Shown piece by piece: positions 20,981 to 30,011 of a DNA stretch of 50,933 nt; within the stretch, counting starts at the first letter, position 1; the number at the start of each line of letters is the position of its first letter. Origin of the DNA: a virus. The position numbers and the translations under genes were made by a program. Location: the IMG/VR virus record IMGVR_UViG_3300025892_000030, positions 1-50,933 of that record. The stretch is one strand, 5' to 3'. Under the pieces are notes generated by a model, which worked only from the letters and a program-made list of their open reading frames with translations, ran no database searches and was not told the DNA's origin.

Positions 20981-21053
20981 GGCTACCTTGTATTAACAAG
21001 CCCCAGATTTTAAAGACGTTTTAAATTGGCTACCTTGCAAGAAAACAAGCCCC
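20981..21053 (+). repeat. Duplicated element upstream of the scaffold gene
   Basis: The sequence GGCTACCTTG, a 6- to 8-nt spacer, then ACAAGCCCC or CAAGCCCC occurs twice, at 20981-21004 and 21028-21053. CTTG pairs with CAAG in each copy (CTTGT with ACAAG in the first) and GG can pair with CC, so both could fold into small hairpins. They occupy the 106-bp gap before the scaffold and capsid genes, the first real gap in the late operon, just before an AGGAG ribosome site. A role in boosting or processing the capsid message is inferred. Confidence 0.7.
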
Positions 21054-21071
21054 GTAGAAAAGGAGAGTATT

Positions 21072-21935
21072 ATGTCCGAACAGGCATACGAAGAGGAAGA
21101 AGTCGCAAACCCGTATAATGCACGTAAACCTTGGCACACACAAGATCGCAAACAATCTTTAAATGCTGCTGAAAGTTTGTATTACCCGGAAGATGAAGAC
21201 GAAGAACCTCAACAGAAAAAGGCTACCCGCAAAAAGGCCCCTTCTTCTGAGGATGAACCCAATACTAATTATAAAAAACGCTATGATGATTTAAAGAAAC
21301 ATTACGATCAGAAGCTTTCTGAATTTAAACGTAAAGAGCAAGAACTATTGGATCAAGCTAGAGTAGCTGAACCCCAATACCAAGCTCCTAAGTCTCAAGA
21401 GGACTTAGATCGTTTTAGGCAAGAGTATCCTGATCTATATGATACGGTAGAAACTGTAGCTCACATGAGGAGCCAGCAAGAAGTAGAAGCATTGCGATCT
21501 AAGCTTTCTGTTATTGAACAGCGGGAAGCAGAAATTGCAGCGCGAGAAGCTGAGACGGCTTTACAGGAACGTCATCCTGACTTTGATCAAATCAGAGGAG
21601 ATGATGGGTTCCATGAATGGGCGCAGGAACAACCGGATCAAATACAAGATTGGATTTATAACAATCCAAACAATGTTACTTTAGCTGTTAAAGCGTTAGA
21701 CCTTTATAAGTTAGAAACTGGGAAAGGACAGAATACTCAAAAAAGACGTTCAAATCGTAAGCAGCCACAAAGTTCTGCTGCTGATATGGTATCTACTAAA
21801 ACAACCAATATAGATGCTAAGGAAGCTAAGATTTGGACAGAAAGTGAAATTGCGAAAATGTCCCTCGACCAATTTGATAGACACGAAGAAGAAATCAATA
21901 TTGCGATGATTGAGGGAAGGGTTCGTAGAGGATAA
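21072..21935 (+). CDS. Scaffolding protein
   Basis: The 287-aa protein is highly charged and helical, as expected for an assembly scaffold. The N-terminus is acidic (MSEQAYEEEEVANPYNARKP), followed by Lys-rich runs and a long coiled coil (EVEALRSKLSVIEQREAEIA). The C-terminus is basic/helical (FDRHEEEINIAMIEGRVRRG), the usual capsid-binding end. It sits directly before the major capsid gene, the normal position. ATG 21072 has AGGAG seven bases upstream. Confidence 0.82.
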   Translation: MSEQAYEEEEVANPYNARKPWHTQDRKQSLNAAESLYYPEDEDEEPQQKKATRKKAPSSEDEPNTNYKKRYDDLKKHYDQKLSEFKRKEQELLDQARVAEPQYQAPKSQEDLDRFRQEYPDLYDTVETVAHMRSQQEVEALRSKLSVIEQREAEIAAREAETALQERHPDFDQIRGDDGFHEWAQEQPDQIQDWIYNNPNNVTLAVKALDLYKLETGKGQNTQKRRSNRKQPQSSAADMVSTKTTNIDAKEAKIWTESEIAKMSLDQFDRHEEEINIAMIEGRVRRG

Positions 21936-21961
21936 TCTTTTCTACTTAGGAGTAATATAAT

Positions 21962-22951
21962 ATGGCTTTTAACCAATCAGACGCTCTATTTGAGCAAGGT
22001 ACAGACACTAACGGTAACTTTGGTAATTCAGTAGCAGGTCAAACGAACTCGTTTTTCCTACCCAAAGTATATTCTAAACAGGTACTCAACTTCTTTCGGA
22101 AGTCTTCAGTAGCAGAAGCTATTACGAACACCGATTATGCTGGTGAGATTTCTGGTTATGGTGACACTGTACGAATCATCAAGGAACCTGTCATCACTGT
22201 TTACCAGTATGAGCGTGGCGCAGATATAACTAAAACAGCTTTGACTGACCAAGAAGTTAGTCTTGTTGTTGACACTGCTAACGCATTCAAGTTCATCGTT
22301 GATGATATTGAAACTAACATGTCGCATGTAAACTTCCGCGATGTAGCAACCTCTTCAGCAGCTTACGCTTTGCGTGATGCTTTTGACGCAGGTGTAATTG
22401 CTACGATGTTCGCTGGCGTTTCTGCTGCAACCCCTAACCACATCCTTGGTTCTGACAATGCAACTGACCTTGCTGCTGGTACTTTTGACGGTACTGGTAA
22501 CTTGGACATTGGCTTTGGCTCATCTGAGCACGATCCTATTGACGTTCTTTCTCGTATGGCCCGTCTTCTTGACGAGCAAAACATCCCTGAAGAAGGTCGT
22601 TGGTTCTTGGCTTCACCTGAGTTTTACGAAATTCTCGTACAAAGCTCATCTAAGCTTTTGTCAGTAGACTACAACGCCGGTCAAGGCTCCATCCGTAATG
22701 GTTTGGTAAGCTCTGGCAAGCTGCGTGGCTTTGACATGTATAAGACTAACAACATTGCTGCAACGTCTAACGCTGCTGGTCAATGTCTTGCTGGTCACAT
22801 GTCTGCTACTGCTACGGCTCAGACCATTACTAGCACTGAAGTCATTCGTGACCCAGATAGCTTTGGCGACATTGTACGTGGTCTTCACGTATATGGTGCT
22901 AAGGTACTGCGGCCAGATGCTATGGTTTCAGCGTTTTATGGTATCGACTAA
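21962..22951 (+). CDS. Major capsid protein
   Basis: The 329-aa protein lies after the scaffold and before a terminator. The N-terminal arm (MAFNQSDALFEQGTDTNGNF, then a Phe-Leu-Pro-Lys-Val-Tyr-Ser-Lys block) and the central mixed alpha/beta region (SGYGDTVRIIKEPVITVY; FVVDDIETN-like helix FKFIVDDIETNMSHVNFRDV) fit HK97-fold podovirus capsids. The short leader has AGGAG before ATG 21962. The codon use is richer in C-ending codons than many neighbours, fitting high expression. Confidence 0.88.
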   Translation: MAFNQSDALFEQGTDTNGNFGNSVAGQTNSFFLPKVYSKQVLNFFRKSSVAEAITNTDYAGEISGYGDTVRIIKEPVITVYQYERGADITKTALTDQEVSLVVDTANAFKFIVDDIETNMSHVNFRDVATSSAAYALRDAFDAGVIATMFAGVSAATPNHILGSDNATDLAAGTFDGTGNLDIGFGSSEHDPIDVLSRMARLLDEQNIPEEGRWFLASPEFYEILVQSSSKLLSVDYNAGQGSIRNGLVSSGKLRGFDMYKTNNIAATSNAAGQCLAGHMSATATAQTITSTEVIRDPDSFGDIVRGLHVYGAKVLRPDAMVSAFYGID

Positions 22952-22958
22952 ACTGAAC

Positions 22959-22987
22959 GGGGGCCGTAAAAAGCCCCCAATCTTTTT
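22959..22987 (+). terminator. Intrinsic terminator after the capsid gene
   Basis: GGGGGC (22959-22964), 8-nt loop, GCCCCC (22973-22978), then AATCTTTTT. The stem is 6 bp of pure G-C, and it begins 7 bp after the capsid stop codon. It should limit readthrough into the connector and tail genes, giving relatively more capsid message. Confidence 0.88.
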
Positions 22988-23002
22988 ACACAGGATTTAT
23001 GT

Positions 23003-23191
23003 ATGCCACAAATAGGAAGTAAAGATAAGCCAGTAATGTTTAGGAAAGCGATTGTTTCTCAAGAAAGTCGTTTTCGTAAGGGTTTTGACAAAGATAAATA
23101 TCAAAGCAACTATGATCGTATCTTTGGTAATAAAAATGAATTAGAAATAGCTAGAGAGACTTCTAAAACTTTTAGCATGGAGCAAGAATAA
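23003..23191 (+). CDS. Unknown small basic protein, 62 aa
   Basis: ATG 23003 to 23191, overlapping the next gene by one base. It starts MPQIGSKDKPVMFRKAIVSQ and is charged and helical at its C-terminus (NELEIARETSKTFSMEQE). The position after the capsid suggests a minor virion or assembly protein, but I do not recognise it. Confidence 0.6.
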   Translation: MPQIGSKDKPVMFRKAIVSQESRFRKGFDKDKYQSNYDRIFGNKNELEIARETSKTFSMEQE

Positions 23192-23391
23192 TGAAAGATA
23201 AATATATGCGTGGCGGTTATATGGGTGGAAGCATGGTAGATCAAATGCAAGGCCAGATGAAAAAGAAAATGACCGAACCTCGTGGTGGCTATGCTCATGG
23301 TGGTAAAGCTATGGGCGGTAAAGCTGATATTGCTGCTATGGAAAAAGCTTGTAGCGCAATGGCCGGTAAGAATAAAAGCGTAACTTACTAA
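23191..23391 (+). CDS. Gly/Met/Lys-rich small protein, 66 aa
   Basis: Product begins MKDKYMRGGYMGGSMVDQMQ and is unusually rich in Met, Gly and Lys with repeated Gly-Gly-Lys and Gly-Gly-Tyr motifs; a Cys-containing helix ends it. It overlaps its neighbours by one base on each side. Such low-complexity small proteins follow the capsid in several marine phages and may be minor virion parts; role unknown. Confidence 0.6.
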   Translation: MKDKYMRGGYMGGSMVDQMQGQMKKKMTEPRGGYAHGGKAMGGKADIAAMEKACSAMAGKNKSVTY

Positions 23392-23531
23392 TGAAAGTAG
23401 ACGCCCCTAAAGGTTATCATTGGATGAAGGTTGGTAAAATTCAGAAACTAATGAAAGATCCTAAAGAAGGGTTTAAGCCTCATAAAGGTGCAAGCAAAAA
23501 AGCTAACTTCACAATTCAAAAGGCACACTAA
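23391..23531 (+). CDS. Small basic protein, 46 aa
   Basis: The ATG at 23391 overlaps the preceding stop (TAATG), and TAA ends at 23531, two bases before the next ATG. The product begins MKVDAPKGYHWMKVGKIQKL, is Lys-rich and ends KKANFTIQKAH. It is too short for routine ORF calling but fills its gap exactly. Unknown role; possibly a DNA- or capsid-binding peptide. Confidence 0.55.
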   Translation: MKVDAPKGYHWMKVGKIQKLMKDPKEGFKPHKGASKKANFTIQKAH

Positions 23532-23533
23532 TA

Positions 23534-24301
23534 ATGGCAACATTTCTTACGTTAACAAATGAGCTACTGCGAGAGCTAAATGAGGTTGCTTTAACTTCAG
23601 CTACTTTTGCAAATGCTATCGGTGTTCAGCAACACGCTAAAGACTGTATTAACAGAAGCTATTTAGACATTGTTAACGAAGAACCTCAGTGGCCTTTTTT
23701 AGCTACTGATGAAAGCGGTGCTACAGATCACATGTACGGAAATGCGTATGTAGAAACAGTAGCTGGTACTCGTTGGTACGAGTTAAAACCTTCTTCTAGC
23801 AGCGTGACAACTGATTATGGTTACATTGATTGGGATAATTTCCTATTAACAACTGTTGATGTGTCTGGAGAAACAGCGCCGCATACTATTCGTAACCTCA
23901 AGTACACAACTACTGAAGAGTGGAAAGACTTCTTTAGAGTCTCGCAGAACAAAGACGCTTCAGACACCCAACAGTATGGTGTTCCTTCTCGCGTAATACG
24001 CAGCCCAGACAGTCGTAAGTTTGGTCTAAGCGCCATACCTGACAAAGTATATCGTATTTGGTTCTATGCTTACGACCTTCCTACAGAGCTTGATGCTTTT
24101 GGAGATGCTATTGTATTTGCAGACACTTACAAGCCTGTGCTGTTAGCAAGGGCTAGATACTACATGCACCAGTTTAAAGAAAACTCACAAGCTGCTGCAT
24201 TTGCACTAGACGATTATAAGCGTGGTTTAAAACTTATGCGCCTTCATCTTATGGAACCAGCTCCCGGTTATTTCAAAGATGACAGAATGAGATTTGTGTA
24301 A
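23534..24301 (+). CDS. Head-tail connector/adaptor protein (tail tubular A-like)
   Basis: The 255-aa protein begins MATFLTLTNELLRELNEVAL and has the helical N-terminal and beta-rich middle layout of podovirus adaptor (gatekeeper) proteins, with a conserved Trp-Pro-Phe-Leu segment and a Trp-Phe-Tyr-Ala-Tyr-Asp-Leu-Pro block. It stands after the capsid cluster and before the nozzle candidate, the place of T7 gp11. The call is by position, size and general motif pattern. Confidence 0.65.
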   Translation: MATFLTLTNELLRELNEVALTSATFANAIGVQQHAKDCINRSYLDIVNEEPQWPFLATDESGATDHMYGNAYVETVAGTRWYELKPSSSSVTTDYGYIDWDNFLLTTVDVSGETAPHTIRNLKYTTTEEWKDFFRVSQNKDASDTQQYGVPSRVIRSPDSRKFGLSAIPDKVYRIWFYAYDLPTELDAFGDAIVFADTYKPVLLARARYYMHQFKENSQAAAFALDDYKRGLKLMRLHLMEPAPGYFKDDRMRFV

Positions 24302-25896
24302 TGTCTCAGCCTTGGGGATATTCTTGTAGAGGCGGTTTAAACGTCAACCTAAACCAGCTTGAAATGCTTCAGCAGCCGGGACAAGCCACAAGACTTCGTA
24401 ACTTTGAAGTAGATCCTGATGGCGGCTACAGGCGCATTGATGGCTTTACACCCTTTGGTGACACAAAACCAAATGGTAGTGAAGCAGTATTAGGCATGGC
24501 TGTTTACGCTGATGGCGTTATTGTATGTTCAGGCACTGGTATATTCTTCAGTGTTGATGGTGAAGAAACATGGATGCAAATAAACAAGGCTTCTGTTCAT
24601 AGTAGCGGTGATGACTACGGAACTTTTAACAGCCGTGCAAATGCCGATAGAACAAATCAGGGACGCTGTACTTTTGCAATCTATGAAGGTACTTCAGATT
24701 ACGGGCAAATTGTAATCTGTGACGGGGTCAATGAGCCATTTTTATTTCAAATGACAGGAACAGCGGGTTTAAGCTCTAGAACCTTTTTTGCTAAAGAAAT
24801 TACTGTAAGTAGCACTGTAGGCCCTGCAATAGCAGTTATACACGATAAACACCTTGTGGTTGCTGGTGATGCGTCATCTAAAAATACTGTGTACTATAGT
24901 GGTACAAATGATATAGATAGCTTTAGTAGTACAGGATCAGGCAGTGTAGTAATTTCTGATGCTGTTGTAGGACTAGCAAGCTTTCGTGGTGATTTAATTA
25001 TTTTCTGTAAAAACAGTATTCACAAGCTTTCTAACATTAACGATGCTGCTAGTATATCAGTTACGCCTATTACAACTAACGTAGGTTGTTTATCTCACGG
25101 CAGCATACAAGAAATTGGTGGTGATATTTTATTTCTTGCACCTGATGGTGTGCGTACTGTGGCAGGCACAGCGCGTATTGGTGACGTAGAGTTAAGCTCT
25201 GTTAGTAGACAAATACAAGAAATATTAAAAGATGTAGCGGCTAACTCTGGTTTTATTATTACTAGCGCAGTTTTAAGAAGTAAGTCTCAGTACAGATTAT
25301 TTTATAGTACTAATACTGAAAGTCCTTCAGTTGCTAAAGGTATTATTGGAACATTAACCTCTAATGGTTTTGAATGGTCAGAAACACTAGGCATTCAAGC
25401 ACTGGGTATTATTTCTGACTTAGATGCAAATGGCGTAGAGCAAGTATATCATGGTGACAAAGATGGTTATATTTACAACCATACAACAGGTACTTCTTTC
25501 TATAATGCAGGAGCGGCTACTAATATTTCATCAGTTTACCAAACTCCTGACTTTGACTTTGGTGACGTAGGAACTAGAAAAACTTTGAAGTATGCTAGAG
25601 TTTCTTTTAGTCCTGAAGGAGAAGTTCTTCCTAGTTTTAGGGTGCGTTATGATTATGAAGATCCTAACATACCTCAACCAGAACCTTTTTCTATAGCTAC
25701 AATTGCTTTACCAGCTATCTTTGGAACAGCAACATTTAATGCTGTAACCTTTGGAGCAACCAGTGATCCTATGGAGCGTCTTACATTGGAAGGCTCTGGA
25801 CATACATGTAGCTTTAGAATTTTTAGCGACGATCAAAAACCATCATACGCTGTAAACGGTATTTACATAGATTATATGCCTTCAGGCAGGAGATAA
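24301..25896 (+). CDS. Tail nozzle/hub protein (tail tubular B-like)
   Basis: The 531-aa protein overlaps the adaptor gene by one base. It starts MSQPWGYSCRGGLNVNLNQL with a Leu-Arg-Asn-Phe-Glu-Val segment and RRIDGFTPFG, then runs as repeated beta strands with GVIVCSGTG-like turns, resembling a beta-propeller or beta-barrel tail tube protein. Proteins with this opening are found between the adaptor and tail fibre in many marine podoviruses. T7 gp12 is about 794 aa, so it is shorter. Confidence 0.65.
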   Translation: MSQPWGYSCRGGLNVNLNQLEMLQQPGQATRLRNFEVDPDGGYRRIDGFTPFGDTKPNGSEAVLGMAVYADGVIVCSGTGIFFSVDGEETWMQINKASVHSSGDDYGTFNSRANADRTNQGRCTFAIYEGTSDYGQIVICDGVNEPFLFQMTGTAGLSSRTFFAKEITVSSTVGPAIAVIHDKHLVVAGDASSKNTVYYSGTNDIDSFSSTGSGSVVISDAVVGLASFRGDLIIFCKNSIHKLSNINDAASISVTPITTNVGCLSHGSIQEIGGDILFLAPDGVRTVAGTARIGDVELSSVSRQIQEILKDVAANSGFIITSAVLRSKSQYRLFYSTNTESPSVAKGIIGTLTSNGFEWSETLGIQALGIISDLDANGVEQVYHGDKDGYIYNHTTGTSFYNAGAATNISSVYQTPDFDFGDVGTRKTLKYARVSFSPEGEVLPSFRVRYDYEDPNIPQPEPFSIATIALPAIFGTATFNAVTFGATSDPMERLTLEGSGHTCSFRIFSDDQKPSYAVNGIYIDYMPSGRR

Positions 25897-25900
25897 ATTA

Positions 25901-28900
25901 ATGGCTCAGAATTATACAAGACAAAGTTCGTTTGCTGATGGCGATACAATTACAGCGGCTTTATTTAACAATGAATTTAACCAAGTAGTAAACGCTTTCG
26001 CATACTCTGCAAGCAGTGACAGCTCTACTGGACACAAGCACGATGGTACTAGCGGTCAAGGCGGTAACATTCCGCAGATTGGTGACATAGACTTTTTAAA
26101 CAAGATTGTTGTAGATAACACAAACAACAGGTGGGGTTTTTATGTACAAGTTTCAAGCGGTACAGTTGAACAGCTTCGTATCCAAGATGGTGCTATTGTT
26201 CCTGTTACTAACAATGATATTGATCTTGGGACATCCTCACTGGAGTTTAAAGATTTATTTTTGGATGGAACAGCTCACATTGATACTCTGGATGTCGATG
26301 TCAACGCCACGGTTGCTGGAACTCTAGGCGTTACAGGTGCTTCTACACTTACTGGAAATGTAACGGCTACTAATGATCTTAGCGTAGGTGGCAATCTTAC
26401 TGTTACAGGCAACGCAACTATTGCAGGTAACTTAACCTTTGGTGATGCTGCTACGGATACAGTAGCCTTTAGTGCTGACGTAGCTTCTAATCTTCTTCCT
26501 AGCGTAGACAATACTTATGACTTAGGCGCAGCAGGTTCTGAGTGGAAAGACCTATACATTGACGGTACTGCAAACATTGATAGCCTTGTAGCTGATACCG
26601 CAGACATTAATGGCGGAACTATTGATGGGGCAACTATTGCAACATCAGACATTACAGTAGGATCAGGAAAAACTTTAAATGTTTCAGCGGGTACATTAAC
26701 TCTTGCAGACGATCAAATCTCTGGTGACAAAGTTGAAGGTGGCACTATTGCCGCTACTACTATTACTACACTTACATCAACTACAGGTAACATTACATCA
26801 GTTAATGCAACTACAGTAGATACTACAAATCTTGAAGTAACTACTTTAAAGGCTAAAGACGGCACTGCCGCAGGTTCTATTGCAGACTCTACTGGTGTTG
26901 TAACACTAGCAAGCTCTGTACTTACCACTACAGATATTAATGGCGGCACAATTGATAGTGCTGTTATTGGTGGCACAACTCCTGCGGCTATTACGGGTAC
27001 AGCCATTACAGCAACAGGCATAATGACGGCTACAGGAACTTCAGTCTTTGCAAGCCTAGATATTTCTGGAGACATTGATGTAGACGGCACAGCTAACCTT
27101 GATGTCGTGGACATTGATGGCGCTGTGGATATGGCGAGTACTCTAGCGGTTGGTGGTGTTGTTACAGCCAACGCAGGTGTAGTAGTAGATAACATCACAA
27201 TAGATGGCACTACGATTGCCCTAAGCTCTGGCGACCTAACACTAGATGTTGCAGGAGATTTGATTCTTGATGCAGATGGCAGTGATATATATTTCAAAGA
27301 TGGTGGTTCAGAAAGATATAGATTTAGGCTCGATGTCACGCCAGAATTTATAGCAACAGGCGGAAATTTTAGAATCTCCAACGCTACTTCAGATGCTGAT
27401 ATATTATTTGTCGGCAACGATGGTGGTTCAACTATCACAGCCCTTACCCTTGATATGTCAGCGGCAGGTGAAGCCACATTTAACGCAGGAATTAAATTAA
27501 GTGATGGTAACGCGGCAAGTTTTGGAGCAGGTGGAGATTTACTTGTTTATCACTCAAGCAATGAAAACATAATACAAACTAATACTAGCGACCAAGATTT
27601 ATTATTCAAAGGCAAAGATGGCGCCTCAACCATCACAGCCCTCACCCTTGATATGTCAGCGGCAGGTGCGGCTACGTTTAATGGCACTATTGCAGGTACG
27701 CGAATCAGCTTGTCCGACGGTGTAGATGACGCAGGGTCAGCAGGGTCTGAATCAGTCTTTAATAACGGACAAACCACTGCTAATTTTAGAGTGGCTACTA
27801 CTGGCAACGCGAATACGCTGTTCGTTGACGGTGGTACTAATAACGTGGGAATAAATGTCGCAGACCCGACTCACAGGTTGGAAGTAGTAAAAGACAACAC
27901 CTATGCAGTTAAGTTTGGCGGAGATGGCGGTGGCTTAGACGCTTCTATCGAAATCGGACAGTCTGGTACAAGTGCTAGTCCGGGCTTTAACGCAACTGCG
28001 GGTAGTATGCTGTTTTCCATAGCTGGCTCAGAAGCCATGCGCATCGATACCAGCGGCAACTTGGGGATTGGTGTCACTCCTGCAGCGGGTGTACGACTAG
28101 ACGTTAGGAGCAATGCGGCGGCTACTATAGGTGACTTTAGAAACGCATCAGCTACAGGCTTCGGATTATATGTTGCCGCAGGAGACACATCGTCTCAATA
28201 CGCGTTTAGGGCGGCTGACTATCAGAACAATTTGTTGTTTACTGTTCAGGGTGACGGCAACGTGGGTATTGGTACGAGTTCGCCAGCTACGCAGTTGCAT
28301 GTAGCAGATGCGTCTGACTCAAACGCTCAAATTAGAATTAATGGCAGCACAAGCACCGTGTATTCGCGTCTCTATTCTGACAATAACGGCGTACTGGCAA
28401 TCAGCACTGACGTAGGAAATCAAGTTGCTGGTAGCTACATGATGTTTGAGGTAAAAGGCACAGAACGCATGCGCATCGACAGCCTTGGAGGTATTACTGC
28501 CGCATCACAGGCTGGTGGGCATGTGGTTTTCAACAGCAACACAGTTGATGCCGATTTCAGAGTAGCGCACAACGGCGGGACACACGCTCTATACGTTGAT
28601 GGGGCTACGGGCAAGGTGGGTATTGGTGCTAGTAGTCCACGCTCCTTAATTAACGCATCGTCTGCAACAGGTGCAGTTCTTACTTTAGAAAGTAGCGATA
28701 CAACTCTAGGTGAAAATGACGTTGTAGGTCAGATTGATTTTTATGCCAATGATGCTTCAACCAACTCAACAGGTAACAAGGCATTCATCAAGGCTTACTC
28801 AGAAACAGCAGGTGGCAACAAAGTAGGTCTTGATTTTGCAACGTCTGGTAGCGATTCAGCTACTGGTGTTGTCGCTATGACGATTGATTCGTCTCGAAAC

Positions 28901-29713
28901 GTGGGTATTGGTAATTCTGGTGTAGTCAGCACAAGACTCGCTGTAACTGGTGCAGTAGTTGGCGCAAACATTGAGACCACTTCAAGCAATACGGGTCATG
29001 AAGCCCTAATCGTCAACCGCCAAAACTCATTCGGTACGTCTATTTCTATCAACAAGGCGGGAACAGCCATAGGTGGTATCAGTGTAGTAGATTCAGATCC
29101 AACTGGTGGTGGCGGCGAGCTTCTTATTGCATCTGGAAACACAGGGCTAAAATTTGATGACCAAGCTAATTACATTCGCCCCTCCAATGCGGCAGGAGCC
29201 TTGCGAGACAACATTATTGATTTAGGCAAGTCTGATTCACGCTTCAAATACCTCTACCTATCAGGCGGTGTTGTCTTCGGAGCCACAGGCGGCAGCGTAT
29301 CAAGCAAAACGCTGGATGACTATGAGGAGGGGACTTGGACTCCTGCTTATGAAGCGGTTAGTGGCGCGGCGACATACGGCACACAAGAAGGTTCGTATAC
29401 AAAAATTGGCAACAAGGTAATGGTCACAGGTGTATTACAAGCTCAAAGAGGAACTTTAAGCGGTACTACAGTTATCACTGGGCTACCTTTCTCAGTAAAC
29501 GGTAATGGGGGTGGCGTTCATATTAATTTTGCGCTGAACTTCGCTACTGATATGCCAAATTTAAAAGGGTACACAAGCGGCAATCAAATAAATTTTAGAA
29601 CACAGGCGACTAACGCTTCTGCTTCAAGCCCGCTGGTTCCAACAAATCTAAGCGATGCAGCAACTACACATAATTATATGTATTTCACTGCCCATTACTT
29701 TACAGCAGCATAA
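25901..29713 (+). CDS. Tail fibre / receptor-binding protein, 1270 aa
   Basis: The N-terminal about 60 residues (MAQNYTRQSSFADGDTITAA) resemble the virion-attachment end of podovirus fibres. The main body is made of repeated beta units such as KDLYIDGTANIDSL and GNLTVTGNATIAGNLTF, and twice STITALTLDMSAAG then Ala/Glu-Ala-Thr-Phe-Asn, typical of fibre beta-helices. Near the C-terminus, segments such as GNVGIGTSSPATQLHV and LDDYEEGTWTP are hallmark parts of a receptor-binding C-domain seen in many marine phages and prophages. It is very Ala/Thr/Asp-rich. The stem repeats may vary in number between strains. Confidence 0.88.
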   Translation: MAQNYTRQSSFADGDTITAALFNNEFNQVVNAFAYSASSDSSTGHKHDGTSGQGGNIPQIGDIDFLNKIVVDNTNNRWGFYVQVSSGTVEQLRIQDGAIVPVTNNDIDLGTSSLEFKDLFLDGTAHIDTLDVDVNATVAGTLGVTGASTLTGNVTATNDLSVGGNLTVTGNATIAGNLTFGDAATDTVAFSADVASNLLPSVDNTYDLGAAGSEWKDLYIDGTANIDSLVADTADINGGTIDGATIATSDITVGSGKTLNVSAGTLTLADDQISGDKVEGGTIAATTITTLTSTTGNITSVNATTVDTTNLEVTTLKAKDGTAAGSIADSTGVVTLASSVLTTTDINGGTIDSAVIGGTTPAAITGTAITATGIMTATGTSVFASLDISGDIDVDGTANLDVVDIDGAVDMASTLAVGGVVTANAGVVVDNITIDGTTIALSSGDLTLDVAGDLILDADGSDIYFKDGGSERYRFRLDVTPEFIATGGNFRISNATSDADILFVGNDGGSTITALTLDMSAAGEATFNAGIKLSDGNAASFGAGGDLLVYHSSNENIIQTNTSDQDLLFKGKDGASTITALTLDMSAAGAATFNGTIAGTRISLSDGVDDAGSAGSESVFNNGQTTANFRVATTGNANTLFVDGGTNNVGINVADPTHRLEVVKDNTYAVKFGGDGGGLDASIEIGQSGTSASPGFNATAGSMLFSIAGSEAMRIDTSGNLGIGVTPAAGVRLDVRSNAAATIGDFRNASATGFGLYVAAGDTSSQYAFRAADYQNNLLFTVQGDGNVGIGTSSPATQLHVADASDSNAQIRINGSTSTVYSRLYSDNNGVLAISTDVGNQVAGSYMMFEVKGTERMRIDSLGGITAASQAGGHVVFNSNTVDADFRVAHNGGTHALYVDGATGKVGIGASSPRSLINASSATGAVLTLESSDTTLGENDVVGQIDFYANDASTNSTGNKAFIKAYSETAGGNKVGLDFATSGSDSATGVVAMTIDSSRNVGIGNSGVVSTRLAVTGAVVGANIETTSSNTGHEALIVNRQNSFGTSISINKAGTAIGGISVVDSDPTGGGGELLIASGNTGLKFDDQANYIRPSNAAGALRDNIIDLGKSDSRFKYLYLSGGVVFGATGGSVSSKTLDDYEEGTWTPAYEAVSGAATYGTQEGSYTKIGNKVMVTGVLQAQRGTLSGTTVITGLPFSVNGNGGGVHINFALNFATDMPNLKGYTSGNQINFRTQATNASASSPLVPTNLSDAATTHNYMYFTAHYFTAA

Positions 29714-29722
29714 CAACCATAC

Positions 29723-29740
29723 GCCTAGTGGATTCTAGGC
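29723..29740 (+). other. Hairpin downstream of the tail fibre gene
   Basis: GCCTAG and CTAGGC form a perfect 6-bp stem with a 6-nt loop in the 46-bp gap between the tail fibre gene and the next gene. No T-run follows, so it is not a classic terminator. It may mark an RNA-processing or attenuating site. Confidence 0.55.
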
Positions 29741-29759
29741 ACAGACAGGAGCAATACAA

Positions 29760-30011
29760 ATGGCTTTAGAAAAAGTAATATCAGAAGACAAGATTGAAAT
29801 AATTGGCCCATACAAGGCTGTTCAAATCAGGACTTGTACGCAGGTATTAGAGGACGGCGTAGAGCTATCCTCTGGCTACCACAGGCACGTCATCACGGCT
29901 GGTCAGGACTACAGCGGCGAATCAGCAGAAGTACAAGCGATTTGTGCAGCGGTTCACACTGCTGAAGTCATCGCAGCATTTGAAGCATCACAAGAAGGAG
30001 ACGCACCATGA
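29760..30011 (+). CDS. Small protein after tail fibre, possible fibre chaperone, 83 aa
   Basis: ATG 29760 has AGGAG upstream. Starts MALEKVISEDKIEIIGPYKA, with a central beta segment (VQIRTCTQVLEDGVELSS) and a helical acidic C-terminus (EVIAAFEASQ). Small proteins of this type directly follow fibre genes in marine phages; I recall the pattern but no tested role. It overlaps the next gene by 4 nt. Chaperone or fibre accessory is inference from location. Confidence 0.55.
   Translation: MALEKVISEDKIEIIGPYKAVQIRTCTQVLEDGVELSSGYHRHVITAGQDYSGESAEVQAICAAVHTAEVIAAFEASQEGDAP

Noticed and set aside
26713-27477. 254-aa antisense ORF within the tail fibre gene
   Set aside because: Repetitive Val/Ala/Pro/Ser composition mirrors the fibre repeats in antisense; no ribosome site or context.
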